NCBI GenBank assembly: GCA_015179125.1
Contig: WHVA01000361.1
Coordinates: 1 to 64,000, forward strand
Origin: Gautieria morchelliformis
Taxonomy: Eukaryota > Basidiomycota > Agaricomycetes > Gomphales > Gomphaceae
Direction of reading: 5' to 3'
Length of the DNA: 64,000 nt
Of the stretch, positions 53,982 to 64,000 are shown in pieces (the stretch's first letter is position 1; every line of letters begins with the position of its first letter). The notes under the pieces were generated by a model, which did not search any database, was not told the origin of the DNA, and saw nothing but the letters and a program-made list of their open reading frames with translations. The translations under genes and the position numbers were made by a program.

Positions 53982-54569
53982 AAAGGAACCATTTGATGCT
54001 TCTGAATGTCCCATTCACTGCCTTGCCCATGTTATAAACTTGGCCAAGAAAGCGGTCTTGAGCATGCACTCAAAATCAATGCACTATAATCCCAAGGAAC
54101 TGGAACAGCATCTCCCAGACACAGACACTTTCTCATGTGATGCAGTCGGCCTCATTTGGGCAATATGTGTGAATGAATGGTCATCAGCTAAGCACAAGCA
54201 AATGTACCAAACCTGCAAATTCATAATCACGTGAAACAACCAACAACCCTGTTGCTTGATATGGCTGTACATTGGTCATCGACTTATATAATGCTTGATC
54301 ATGCATATGGAAACAAAGATGTGTGTGTGCTCATTATCAAATAATTATGTACTATACTGATACTGATGCCCAGCTAGCATGTCAATCCGTTTGTACTGGA
54401 ATTGGCACAGCAAGAGAAAGACTGTATCAAATCTGCAAGGCTTCTAGGCCTTCGCCCAACCACCAGCAAATGGGAGTCAGTTAAGTTGTTTCTGCAACTT
54501 CTTCGTGTAAGTGTTCAGTGCAGCATGAATGATAATTAGCAGAATTAATGGCACCCACATGCAGCTAGC
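53982..54569 (+). pseudogene. hAT transposase, piece 3
   Basis: Resumes directly after GypA: EPFDASECPIHCLAHVINLA (53987), KAVLSMHSKSMHYNPKELEQ, DTDTFSCDAVGLI. After frame changes come LLLDMAVHWSSTYIMLDHA (54250-54300), VLELAQQEKD and SKWESVKLFLQLLR (54395-54511). A GTAAGTG...TGCAG intron (about 54512-54564) precedes CTAGC, where the next insertion starts at 54570. This corresponds to the insertion domain between catalytic residues in hAT enzymes. Confidence 0.8.
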
Positions 54570-55559
54570 TGTGATGATTCGTTTATTCTATGAACCCACC
54601 ATCAACATTCAGCGAGCAAACATCCCCGCTGTCAGACCTTTGAACCCTTTGCCGAAGTATTTTTTGCAGGACCCCTTTCGCATTCGCTGATCCCATCATT
54701 CCCATCAGGACCCTGGTTGGTGGAGCCATCATCCATCATAGAGCCCATCACCTGTGAAACTCCCACTCCATGAAAGACCCACATGCTCAGGACATGTGCA
54801 GACAGTGCAGGTTGGGATCAATGGGGTTAGTACCACCGCAGGACAGGATGGTAGGAGCTGCCAAGGCGCGGAATCTCTATTAACCTTTTGGAAACCCCTA
54901 TTTCTGTTAGAATTAACTTCGCTGAAGTTTTCACTCTGTACAGTATGTCTCCCCTTTGTTTGTAACGTGACTGTGCATCCTTTGTAATATTCCAAACCAC
55001 CTGGCCTCTTTCTCATTCACCAGTAGCATACATGTATTCTCTATAAGAAAGACTCATACAGCATGTATGTTCCCCAGTTCAATTATCATACATCTTCCCT
55101 GTGCTTTACCTTGCTCATGTGTGAACCAACTCTTGTGCTCGACCCTCCACTTGTACCTCCACCTTCATCAAGAACAGGAACATCACTCATGAGTTGACAC
55201 CATCGATTCTCTTTACTCTGAACACGTGGAATTCCTCGGAGCCTGTTGGCGAAGGCCTCTCAAGGAGTGCTTTCACCAACGAGGGGATCATCAATCTTAG
55301 ATAACCCTCCTTCATCACTTTGGACGATTTTGTCGAGTGCTGTCAAGGCTTCACTTCGACTGTAGACTTGGGGTTCACCCATCGTGTACCCCCACTTTGT
55401 ACTAGTAGCAGTCGGAATGTTTTGTAGCTTTGATAGAGTCATAGGGAACAAACAGGAGTGGTGGAATAAATGTGTTATTGTTTTTATGACAATCACTCAG
55501 TACTCACCAGCAACCCTGCCCTTCCATGGCTTCCCTAACCCCTCTAACCCTGCCAACAT

Positions 55560-55712
55560 TGTTCTGAAAGTGAAGTGTGGAAGCAGAGTGGAGGCAGCAA
55601 AGCAAGCAGAGCTGGTGGAAGTGCTTCCAAAAGTGGAAGCAGAACTGGGAGCAGAGTGGGTGAAACTTGGAGTGGAGTCAAAAATAGGAAAGAGGGTATC
55701 CCCTTACACCAG
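55560..55712 (+). repeat. LTR-D end fragment
   Basis: GAACTGG-, GGAAGC- and GAGCAGAGT-rich text ending GGGTATCCCCTTACA resembles 32060-32257, which ends GGGCATCCCCTGACA. Strongly diverged. Open in one frame but not a gene. Confidence 0.45.
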
Positions 55713-56783
55713 ATCAATCACTCCCTGAAGCCTACCTGGCATCAAACTATGCAGTGTGTAATTTAGACTAATTTCACTTATTATGACTGAATTTATGCAA
55801 AGGCCTATTCATACTGACAAAATATGGTGAATTTTCCCTGGCCTGGAAAACATGGCATTTTGTACCCCCTGTTACCCAAATTGGTCAACTACACACTATG
55901 ATAATTCCCATGCAACAACCCAACATCTTTATTACCATGCAAAACCAGATTAATGGATTCAATGGCTGCCTTGCCACATTTGAGATCTAAAAAGAAAAAA
56001 AGTTTCTAAGAATACTTGGTTAAGTAGATATATGGTTCAAACTTCAAGATGAAGTTGAATCGAGTGGGAGTCAATATGAGAGATAATAGTTCGCACAAAT
56101 GGTATGTGCAATAAAACAAGATGCAGACAAATAATGTGTGTCGATGCGATGCTTCGTATGTCGAATAAGTGAGTACAATTGACTAGAGTTGTACTGTACA
56201 CACGACATTCTTTTGACTAGTGTATAGAACGAGCTAAGACAGATATATGTGACCGGCGTATGAAGGTGCAGATGCTAGGACAGGGTTTGATGTATCGGTA
56301 GCTGCAGAATGTATATATGTGTTCTATCAAATGGGAGGAGTGGAGTATGACGTGGATATCAGAAACGAGTGATGTGGAAGATAGAAGAAAGAAAGGAAAA
56401 GGAGGTATGAGTGGCCGGCGGGCTAGCCGTCGTGCCACTCCACGGATCAGACTTGCTCGGGTTCAGGGATGTGTCCGCGGTTTGATATATTGACCGTCGA
56501 TCCATGGCCCTTTGGAATGATGCAATTTGTAGGCTTTGTGGGTACGAATGGGACCAAGGAGATGAGTATGTATCGGTGTGGATCGAGCGGCTGGTGTGGA
56601 CGTGTGTGTGGAGTGTGAGCTGGGGATATGTATGGTAGTTTGGATTGAATGGATGATACTTGTGATTTCATATCAAGATCAACACTCGGCTCCCGATGGT
56701 TGTGTGTGAAGCCATTGACTCAACCAACAAAATCATGTGCTTGATTTCATATAGGATGTTCTCTTTCCACTCAGTTCCTGTCA
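55713..56783. other. Unassigned sequence inside the diverged LTR-A relative
   Basis: No coding region recognised on either strand, though a minus-strand open stretch at 56671-56447 is proline/histidine-rich. No tandem repeats seen. Possibly the flank or 5' part of the Helitron piece that follows. Confidence 0.3.
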
Positions 56784-57219
56784 GGGTATGGAACCCAGCT
56801 ATGCGCAGCTCTACTTTTATGATCCAGCAGAGGCTTTGCAACATAGGGAGTACAATAACAGATTTGATCCTTTGGATTCAGATATTTTAAGTGACCTCCA
56901 GGAAATGATGCAGGCTCACAATCCATTGGTTCACATCTATCAGCAGGCGATGGAATGGCTTAGGAACCAGCCTGATAGGTTGAATGTGGAGGCCAGACTC
57001 GCCTACAGAGCACATACAGACCAGAGAAGATATAATATTCCTACAGGGGATGAGATTGCCATTGTGCTCCCTGGAGAAGGTGTGCCTGGAGGCAATAGAG
57101 ACATTGTCCCTCAGCTTAGAGGTGGAGAACTGAAATTAATTCAGGCAGAACATGCTTTGTATGCGCCACTACACTATGTCCTTCTCTTTCCCAGAGGTGA
57201 ATCAGGCTGGCATTGGGAC
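56784..57219 (+). pseudogene. Helitron replicase N-terminal fragment, copy 2
   Basis: EPSYAQLYFYDPAEALQHRE, DLQEMMQAHNPLVHIYQQAM, RRYNIPTGDEIAIVLPGEG and LHYVLLFPRGESGWHWDI align end to end with 6224-6640 but are clearly diverged. It stops before the HUH nuclease region, at the junction with the LTR-A tail. Only the region N-terminal to the nuclease is kept. Confidence 0.8.
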
Positions 57220-57325
57220 ATTCACTACATAGTCACTTCGCATGAGGACTTATTGGTTCACTGTGTTCGGGTGTCTCAAATTCATTGACACCTGCTATTG
57301 AACCCTAAAAGAACCAATCCTGACA

Positions 57326-58120
57326 CTAGCTGATGAGGCTCAGCATGAGTTTTCTGCGAGAAATATCCCACTCTGCATCTTGCCATCCCCGCCCTCGAGG
57401 AACTCAATTCACAGTGGACCAAGCGAGTGGCCACCCACTCCGGTTATGAAGAATTCCAAGGGCCACTTGAGGCAGGGGTGAACAAAATTACTGAATACTA
57501 TTACAGAACTGAGGATAGTCATGCATATATCATGGCAATAGGTATGTTTGATGGAGTCCATTCACCTCTGATCTGTTAATCTTTCCTGGTCAGTCCTTCA
57601 TCCAGAACACAAGCTTACCCATTTTGAAAACTATTGGGGCAAGGAGTTGACTCAGAAGGTCACTGCAAAAGTCTGGGAATTAGTAGGTCAGGTTCAAAGT
57701 GTTATAAACAAAATAACAGCCTTTCTGTATAGTTCAAGGCATGATGGGTCAGAATGCAAAGTGCGCAGAAATTTACGGCAAGGGGGAACCAGAAGAAACG
57801 CCATGTGCAAACAATGACGGATGCACTCAGCAGTGATGAGGCTGAAAATACCCTGGGAATGGCCACCCACACCTTACACCAGTTGTCATAAGCAGACCCC
57901 AATGATCAGGCCTGGCTAAAGGCATTCTGAGTTTATATCCGAACATTTGAGAGAATGCCTGAAGGGATGGGGCTGGTAGAGTGGTGGGGCATAAGTGCTC
58001 TCCAATACTATGTCAATGTTTACTTACCACCATGTCGTATAGAAGAATCAATGGTGTTACCCTGTGTGGGGATCATTAGCATTTGACTACCTACCCATTA
58101 TGGCATCGTCGGCCTCAGGC
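57326..58120 (+). pseudogene. hAT transposase, piece 4 (towards dimerisation domain)
   Basis: Begins CTAGC then ADEAQHEFSARN. After frame changes: LHLAIPALEELNSQWTKRVA-type text, YEEFQGPLEAGVNKITEYYY and HAYIMAI (57370-57540). An intron (57543-57592) leads to VLHPEHKLTHFENYWGKELT and AKVWELV. Further on come RMPEGMGLVEWWG- and YPVWGSLAFDYLPIMASSAS (about 57950-58115), the start of the hATC dimerisation domain. Stops and frame changes throughout. Interrupted by LTR-A at 58121. Confidence 0.8.
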
Positions 58121-59107
58121 TGTCATGACTCATTTATTCCTGTATCCAGTTACCTCCATTTTCCCTTCCTTCTCTTCACCTCTATGTTTGCTCCATTCGC
58201 TCTCCACTGAATTCGCCGAACAGCCAGTCGCTACTCACATCATTCGCCAGTAGGCATGCCATCAAACACGATTGACATCCTTTACCCAGCGTGATGGTTC
58301 ATCACTTGTCCCATCATCTTCCTGACTCAACCCCCTTTTGGGTGTTCCTATGGCAGGAATACATTCGCGGGATGTCCTACCTGTAGATCATGTGGGATAA
58401 ACCCAGCAGACCAAGAGTCTATGCAGGGTAACATGTATGCAGGTCTCAAGGCATGTTTTCTTACATAGATGCCTTGGCCCTCTCTCCCTCCATTGTTTCA
58501 TGTTTGCACTCCTCCCCTCTTCCATTGTATATGTGTTTCACCTATTTGTATCCTGACTGCGCACCCCTATCCAACCCTGACTCAAGACAGCCTCTTTCCT
58601 ATTCGCTAACATCATATGAGCATTTGGTATAAGTAGTTTACATTCACATGTATATTCCCCAGTTCAATTATCATATGACTATCTTGTGCAAAAACCTGAC
58701 CTCACTGTGACCATCGTCTCGAGCCCTCGTCTATAGACCACCATCTTCAACTAGAGGAGGACTTAAGCACCACTGGTGAGTTTTCGTACTTCACCTTCAC
58801 TACCTTAGCTTTCATACTATTATCGGTGCTGTCAGCGAAGGGCTCTGAAGGAGCACCTTCGCTGGTGAAAGGATTGTCACTACTAGACAACCTTTCCATG
58901 AGGCCTTGTACGTTACATCATCAAGTATCATGGGCTACTTCACTATGACTGTAGATAGGGCGAGCTCCATTCGGGCAGCCCTCTTACCTTCTGAACATTT
59001 ATTGGTTCATCTTATTCGCTGAATGGCACACTTCATTGCACAACCCATTCGGGCATTCGCTGTGTCCACTAATACATGATATTAACACCTAAAAACCAAT
59101 CTTGACA
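58121..59107 (+). repeat. Solo LTR-A inside the hATC domain
   Basis: 987 bp, TGTCATGACTCATT...ATCTTGACA. Flanks CAGGC (58116-58120) and CAAGT (59108-59112) match at three of five positions. The differences are transitions, and CAAGT restores the hAT reading, so this is a decayed duplication. AGTTCAATTATCATA near 58660. Confidence 0.85.
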
Positions 59108-59371
59108 CAAGTGAGCGAGCTTTTTCCAGCTCAGGAATCACAATTACAAAGCAGCACAACTGACTCAATGGAGATCTTGTGGAGGCCCTCCAAGTTATCA
59201 AATGTGAGCTTAAAAAGGAACTCATTGTGCGAGAGCCAGTGTCAACTTCAACACTGGAGGTCAAGATCATTAGCGGAGATGTCAGTGTTTGTGAACCAGA
59301 GGGGAGTCAGGGGGCATCAGTTGATGTTGGCCTTGACACAGACTGTGAAATGCCAGAGGAATGTGGTAGAT
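59108..59371 (+). pseudogene. hAT transposase, piece 5 (hATC end)
   Basis: SE-AFSSSGITITKQHN then LNGDLVEALQVIKCELKKEL completes the hATC motif (MASS-SSERAFSS-GITI). It ends with a tail EVKIISGDVSVCEPEGSQGA and a stop at 59369-59371. One stop codon (TGA) lies after KQHN. Confidence 0.8.
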
Positions 59372-59675
59372 GAGCCAAATGTATTATATATGTTAGGTCA
59401 TGAGCATCACTGAGCCAAAATACTGCCCACCAACGAGCCCCAGTCGAAGCCAAGCCAGGCCTGACCTGACCCCCAGCCCTACTGCAAAGCCCAATCAGGG
59501 TTCTGACAAGCCCTAGCCCAGGTGAGTCAAGCCGAAGCCCTGGTATATGAGCTGAGCCAGATTTTGCCAATCACTAGTACAGATGATTAGAACATCATAC
59601 ATGAGACTACTTGCAGATATCTTACCTCAGTGTTTGCATGGTTTCAAACCACAGAGGAAGAGTGAACACAAAGCT
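59372..59675. repeat. hAT 3' subterminal repeats (candidate)
   Basis: Between 59425 and 59560 the motif AGCC(C/A)AGCC / GAAGCC recurs about ten times, typical of subterminal transposase-binding repeats. A matching terminal inverted repeat could not be paired with confidence. Confidence 0.35.
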
Positions 59676-60375
59676 TGTTACGTATCGGAAATCCCAGAGA
59701 TCAGAAATAGAAAGGACAACGGCTTCAACTTATGTGTTGCACCCCTGATGAACTATCATCCTAAGTATTTTAGATTTAACTTCCGGATGTCAAAGAAGGC
59801 GGAAGTTGGGAAGAGGGTGCTGAGGGTCGGAGGTTGGAGGACAGAGGTCGGAAGAGGTGGAGGACAGAGTATCGAAGGCAGAGAGAGAGAGAGACAGAGC
59901 TTGCAAGACTCGCTGTGCTAAGAACAGGAGATAGTGCGAAGGAGTTCACGTATCAAAGTCGATTATCTGATTGCAGAAACAGAGACATACAAGTGGGGGT
60001 TTTATACAACGAGCTGAGGCAACAAGTAATAGTGTAGTACTAAGCAAATTCCAGAGGGAGTGGGAATCGGATAGACATATGGGGTAAGTAACTAATGCGG
60101 AACAGGGGAATGACAGGGGGGTGCAGGGTAGAGTAAGAACAATGGTAAAAGAACAAAGGTGTGTAAGTACAATAGGCATTGGAACAAATGGAAATACCGA
60201 AATGGTATCTTGCTGTGTTCAGGGTTGAGTACGGAGGCTGGTGGGTAGAGTTGACCAGGGGTACTGAAGAACAAGGGGTCGAGGCCGTGGGTTGCGGATG
60301 TTGTGGAATAGAGCCAGAGGTGATGCGAAGGTGTTCCGGAGGTGGCAGAGATGGTTGAGCGGAATGGTCGTAACA
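59676..60375 (-). repeat. GypC 3' LTR (LTR-C family)
   Basis: 700 bp, plus strand TGTTACG...CGTAACA. Similar to solo LTR-C at 12242-12961. TTTTATACAACG near 60000. It is the 3' LTR because a polypurine tract abuts it at 60376 and the minus-strand pol points toward it. Flanks AAGCT and GTATC do not match, as expected for one LTR of a larger element. Confidence 0.85.
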
Positions 60376-60390
60376 GTATCTCCCCTTCAA
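60376..60390 (-). promoter_or_regulatory. GypC polypurine tract
   Basis: Minus-strand TGAAGGGGAGATAC directly precedes the LTR-C start. Confidence 0.7.
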
Positions 60391-60494
60391 TATCGAGCCC
60401 CACGAGACCACAAGTCGGATCATGTGACCTGTGAACAACATGTTGGAGTTTGAAAGGTAGGTGGGAGAAAGAACACGTTTGATCCTAAACAATC

Positions 60495-61545
60495 ATGAGC
60501 TCCCCAGTCGACTTCTTGAAAATGACCAGTGCTGAGATGAAACAGCACTTCGCTGATATCCTCGCACAGAAGGAACTGGTGGAACAATGCGAGGCTGAGG
60601 AGGCTGCTTGGAAAGAGAAGGAATGGCTGGAGGAGGAGCGCAAGGAGGAGGAGTGCAAGGACAAGGAGCGCAAGGATCATGAGGAGCGCGAATGCCTAGA
60701 GTGGGAGTGCAAGGATTGCAAGCGCAAGCTTGAGCGCATCGAGCATGAGGCCAAAGAAGCGGCGGAAAAATGTTCGGAAGAGCAAGCCGCTGCAGGAAAG
60801 GCAACCACGGAAAAGGCAGAGAAAAGTTGCGCGGCAGCAAAGGTAAGTCCTTCAGTCCACTTGATAAAGTAGCCTGACTGTCAGAACAGAAAGAATTGGC
60901 AGACGTGGAAGAGACCCTGAAGCTGAAAAACAAGGGCAAGGGGAAAGAGACGGTGGAGTGGCAGGCGGCGCAGGAAGAAAAACAGCGCCGGAAGGAAGCA
61001 CACCAGGCGGGGGGGGTTAAGAGGCCATCTCCGGAAGACAACGGTCCTTCGCAGCCTAGCTGCGAAGTTGCTTGGAGAAAGATTTGCCGTGCATCTGGGA
61101 CCTGGCCGGAAAAGCCACCGCTTGCAACGGCTGCAAGGACACCAAGAAGGCGTGCGTGGTCGATGGTCTCACAGCCCAGGTGTCGACCAAGCGGAAGAAG
61201 ACCGGCGGGTTGGAAATTGGGTTGGAGATGCCTTCGCAAGGAAGGAAGCCTTTGTCCAGGGCTGTGAAGGCGAAGGGAAACCAAGGGGGGCCGGAGGCGA
61301 GCAGAAGTGGGGTGACTGGACAGGAGTGGACCACAGATCCTCTCCTGGATATCGCATGGTCGCTCCGAGGTTTGCTCCAACAAGAGCAAGGGATGCGCAT
61401 GCAGCATAACTTCTACAGTGCCGTCGCAGATTGCCTTGGGGCATTCGAGGATCACCTTGATCAGGTCATCGTGGAACTGAGGTGGATGCAGGAGATGAAG
61501 GATTCGGAAGCAGGCGTGGAAGTGTCAGGATGTGGTGAGGTTTGA
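60495..61545 (+). CDS. Antisense accessory gene of GypC: coiled coil plus Cys cluster
   Basis: Located between the GypC pol stop and the 3' LTR, on the opposite strand to pol. Exon 1 (60495-60842) starts MSSPVDFLKMTSAEMKQHFA and becomes a long E/K/R/C-rich coiled coil. A 47-nt intron (60843-60889, GTAAGT...ACAG) precedes exon 2 (KELADVEETLKLKNKGKGKE, VKRPSPEDN). Near 61060-61072 the frame shifts, then WDLAGKATACNGCKDTKKAC (C-x2-C-x6-C, resembling half of a fungal Zn2Cys6 cluster), a KRKK stretch, and a helical C-terminus ending at 61545. The role is unknown; DNA or RNA binding is a guess. The frameshift may be real or an error. An alternative is a captured host gene. Confidence 0.6.
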
Positions 61546-61755
61546 GGAGGCCTACGGGAGAAATGGAAATGCGGAGGAGCTGGAGGCGGATGAGGGGGCG
61601 GGATTTGGGGATAACACGATGGATGAAGACTAAGGGTTGAAGTGACTTGTAGAATAGCTTTCTTGAAATGTCAGAAATAGAGTAGCGCAATTGAATAATC
61701 AGGTTTAGACTTAAGGAGTGAAAGCGGAATAGGATGGCGGAGGTGTCGGAATGAC

Positions 61756-63370
61756 TTAGTGCATGAGAAGGGGTCCAGGCTTGGCAGGGTATGCCTTATG
61801 GAAATCTGAGACGATTTCAGAGGTGTGGTCGAGTTCCGTGGCGGAAATCCAGGATGTTTCTTCGTCGGTGTTTTCATAGCCTGCCCACTTGACTAGGTGC
61901 TGGAGTTGACAACGGTATCTCTTGTCAAGCTTGGAATTGAGGATTTCTGAAATCTCATATTCCAATTCTCCGTTGATGATGACTGGTGGAGGCGGGGGTT
62001 GTTCTCGATCCGGAATTGTATTCAGAACTGCAGGTTCAATCATAGACACATGGAATACCAGATGTACTGCACACATATTGTCAGGAAGTCTGAAAGTGAA
62101 AGAACGACTGCTGGCCTTAGTGATGATCTTGTAAGGGCCAAGGTATTTTTCGGAGAGCTTCTTCGAGGGAAGAATGGTGCGGAAGTTTTCAGCTTTGACA
62201 AAGACTTTGTCGCCTATCTCGAATGCCGGTTGCGGAAGACGTTTCCGATCAGCAGAAGTTTGATATCTCTTTTGGGCAGCGGAAATGTTCTCTCAGAGGT
62301 GCTGGTGAAGGTGGTCAAGTTCCACAACGAAATCTTGGGCTCTGGCAGAGGCGAGGTCGCGTTCAGGGTGGATGGCGAGATTCAGGTGGTAGCCCTTATT
62401 GGCATAGAAGGGTGAAATTCCGGGGGTGGTGGAAGGCGCATTGTTGTAGGAATTCCACGAGTGGAAGAAGGTCGGACCAGTTGCTATGTTGGTAGTTGCA
62501 GTAGACAGGGAGGTACTGCTCGAGGGTCTGATTAGTACGTTCCATTTGGCCGTCACCTTCAGGATGATAACTGGAAGTGAAGTGGAGCTTCATGTCAAGA
62601 GCCTTGCCAAGTGTGCGGAAAATGGAGGACATGAATTCTGATCCACGGTCGGAGGTGACATGGGAGGGAATTCCGTGCTTGAAAAAGACGTGGAGCACGA
62701 AGAGCTGTGCGAGCTGGGAGGACGTGATAGTGTTGTAAGTCAGAATAAAGATAGACTGCTTTGTAAGGCAGTCAATGATAACTAGAATGGTATCATAGCC
62801 AGATGACTTAGGAAGTTTCTGGATGAAGTCCATGGATATCGAATTCCAGAGCTGTTCCGGGATCGGAAGTTGCTTCAGGAGGCCATAGGGTTTGTGATGT
62901 TGAGGCTTGGCGTGCATACAGGTGGTGCATGACTTGCAGTAGCCTTGGACCATCGTGCGGAGGAGTGGCCAAGTGTAGGTATGTCGGATGAGGTCGAGGG
63001 TCTTGTTTTGGCCTTGGTGTCCTGAGAGCGGATGATCGTGGCTTTGCTGGAGTATGCGGAGTCGTAGATCATTGATGTCCGGAACATAGATTTGGGACTT
63101 GTAGCAGAGGAACCCATCGGAATTGAGGGACCATCCAGGACTGGTTGGGTTATCGAGGTGGGTTGTGGAGATGGGGTCGGAACAATGTGCGGAACAGATG
63201 TCAGAATGGAGAGACTCGGTGTCCATGATGATTGAGGCGTGGAGTAGCGGAAACTGCAATGCTGTGGCACGCAGGGACGATGCCAGCTGCTCAGTCGAGA
63301 ATACTGGGTGAAAGTTGTGCAGATTAACGCTGGCATAGTCGCTACTTCCCTCTTGTGGGTAGACGTCCCA
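61756..63370 (-). pseudogene. pol: GypC pol 3' part: integrase and chromodomain
   Basis: Minus strand, 5'-truncated near 63370 within the RNase H-integrase linker (VYPQEGSSDYASVNLHNF). Integrase: DLRLRILQQSHDHPLSGHQG (zinc H-H), CKSCTTCMHAKPQHHKPYGL (C-C), ISMDFIQKLPKSSGYDTILV (first D), TSDRGSEFMSSIF (second D), SYHPEGDGQMERTNQTLEQY (E), so the DDE triad is kept. After a frameshift near 62440: ISPFYANKGYHLN, VHLVFHVSMIEPAVLN. The chromodomain has YEISEILNSKL, YRCQLQHLVKWAGYENTDEE and TSWISATEL (62000-61820). The stop is at 61756. RT, protease and gag are not in the window. Confidence 0.85.
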
Positions 63371-64000
63371 ATGTCTAAGATAGAAGTCATCTTAAACTGG
63401 CACCCCTTACGTAAGCTGAGCACAGTCCAACGGCGAGCTCAATAACACTCGAAGGCAAACACTTTTTGCCAAATGGCTTCCTAGAGTCTCTTTGGGACAT
63501 GTCTACCTACAATCCTTAGGAGAGACTTAGGATATATCTATATTTATTGAGGAGATATATAGCATCCAAAATGTGACATAGAAAAAATACCAAATTATTT
63601 TTCTGATGTCCTAGAATGATTTCCTGCAATTTCGGTTTTTGGACCGATGGAATTTGGCGGTCACGTGATAGGTCACGTGACCTATTTGTCAGCCTTTCGA
63701 ACCTTTGGACGACGCACGGAAAAAGCTTCAAGGGGCCTTGCTACACATTTCTACTGCTTAAATCAGGGTTTAGGTAGGTACAACCTTACACTAGGTGAGT
63801 TCCACTGCAGGCCGCTTGCTTAGTCGTCACTTTGACCGCCCGGCAGGTTGTGCTTGACCCCATTCACACATTCAGGCCTCAGGGATTGCGGCTGTCTAGA
63901 TGATGTCCCCTTTGTACAGATTCAGAGGTGTGTGAGAATTGTTTCCTATCAGCAGATTCTAACTCCTCAACAGGGATGCTAATAGGTTGGCCTGATTTAT
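63371..64000. other. Unassigned right end of window
   Basis: No gene recognised. Two CACGTG palindromes (63663-63680, GGTCACGTGATAGGTCACGT) lie in an otherwise plain region; CACGTG sites are E-box-like. It could be promoter sequence of a gene to the right. Confidence 0.3.

Larger units (their letters stand above)
43312..53986 (+). mobile_element. GypA: complete Ty3/gypsy chromovirus, 10,665 bp with nested insertions
   Basis: LTRs at 43317-44346 and 52966-53981 in the same orientation, flanked by AAAGG at 43312-43316 and 53982-53986. Interior: primer site, protease ORF, RT, RNase H, integrase, chromodomain, polypurine tract. It is interrupted by LTR-A at 47066-48341 and by a 2.7-kb block (about 50156-52880) that itself contains another solo LTR-A. 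Pol has several stops, so it is not autonomous now. It sits inside the hAT transposase, whose reading resumes exactly after one AAAGG. Confidence 0.95.
54565..57330 (+). mobile_element. Diverged LTR-A relative with nested material, target duplication CTAGC
   Basis: The element is 54570-57325 (TGTGATGATTCG...CAATCCTGACA), flanked by CTAGC at 54565-54569 and 57326-57330. Its left part, to about 55385, aligns with LTR-A throughout, including CCCCAGTTCAATTATCATAC near 55072 and the CGACTGTAGA block. Its right part (about 57240-57325) is the LTR-A end (TTATTGGTTCAC...AAACCAATC-type text). Between them are an LTR-D piece, unassigned sequence and a Helitron fragment, so this is an old solo LTR split by later insertions. 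Confidence 0.8.

Noticed and set aside
55384..55728. 114-codon plus-strand ORF
   Set aside because: It spans the junction of LTR-A and LTR-D sequence, so it is a chance fusion frame.

Overview
This window is repeat-dense fungal chromosomal DNA, most likely from a mushroom-forming basidiomycete (Agaricomycetes). The evidence is short (about 45-60 nt) GT-AG introns, two DUF6533-type membrane protein genes (an Agaricomycete-expanded family), a Tad1-clade LINE, chromodomain Ty3/gypsy elements, a hAT transposase, a pogo-type transposase and Helitron replicase fragments. No rRNA, tRNA, CRISPR or plasmid-like feature was recognised. Boundaries and splice sites were read by eye. LTR-A to LTR-F and GypA to GypC are my own working names.

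Layout. 1-0.75 kb: 3' part of a DUF6533 gene with a frameshift. 1.2-9.8 kb: transposon graveyard holding gypsy gag debris, a 1.33-kb gag-only copia-like mini-retrotransposon, a 619-bp giant hairpin, a 5'-truncated LINE, a Helitron replicase fragment, solo LTR-B and LTR-A copies. 12.2-16.6 kb: solo LTR-C, then a pogo-type transposase gene split by a solo LTR-A. 17.3-19.0 kb: a complete DUF6533 gene; a 6-kb full-length LINE sits just upstream of its TATA box. 25.7-31.1 kb: the main host-gene island, with a PhoD-like phosphatase lacking its middle, a purine-permease fragment, a GC-rich frameshifted gene, a C2H2-like zinc-finger gene and unassigned exons. 32.0-36.8 kb: decayed gypsy GypB on the minus strand, split by LTR-B. 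37.8-39.7 kb: an acidic ORF, a dimeric satellite and a minisatellite.

From about 40.3 to 59.4 kb the window is one decayed hAT transposase gene broken into five pieces by four insertions. The largest is a complete 10,665-bp gypsy element (GypA, 43317-53981, target-site duplication AAAGG) that itself carries later insertions. Joining the hAT pieces across one copy of each target-site duplication restores continuous hAT-like reading, so the order of insertion can be read. 59.7-63.4 kb: the 3' part of another gypsy (GypC, minus strand) with an extra antisense gene between the pol stop and the 3' LTR.

Most notable points. (1) GypA and its LTR family have an 11-nt primer site just after the 5' LTR that is exactly complementary to a conserved stretch in the LTR 43 bp past a TATA box, as expected for Tf1-type self-priming. 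(2) The gag-only mini-element has a similar self-complementary layout, plus a leader with five small hairpins whose stems covary around a near-constant 9-nt loop. (3) GypC carries an antisense coiled-coil/Cys-motif gene. These rest on what the sequence shows; the functions are inference.
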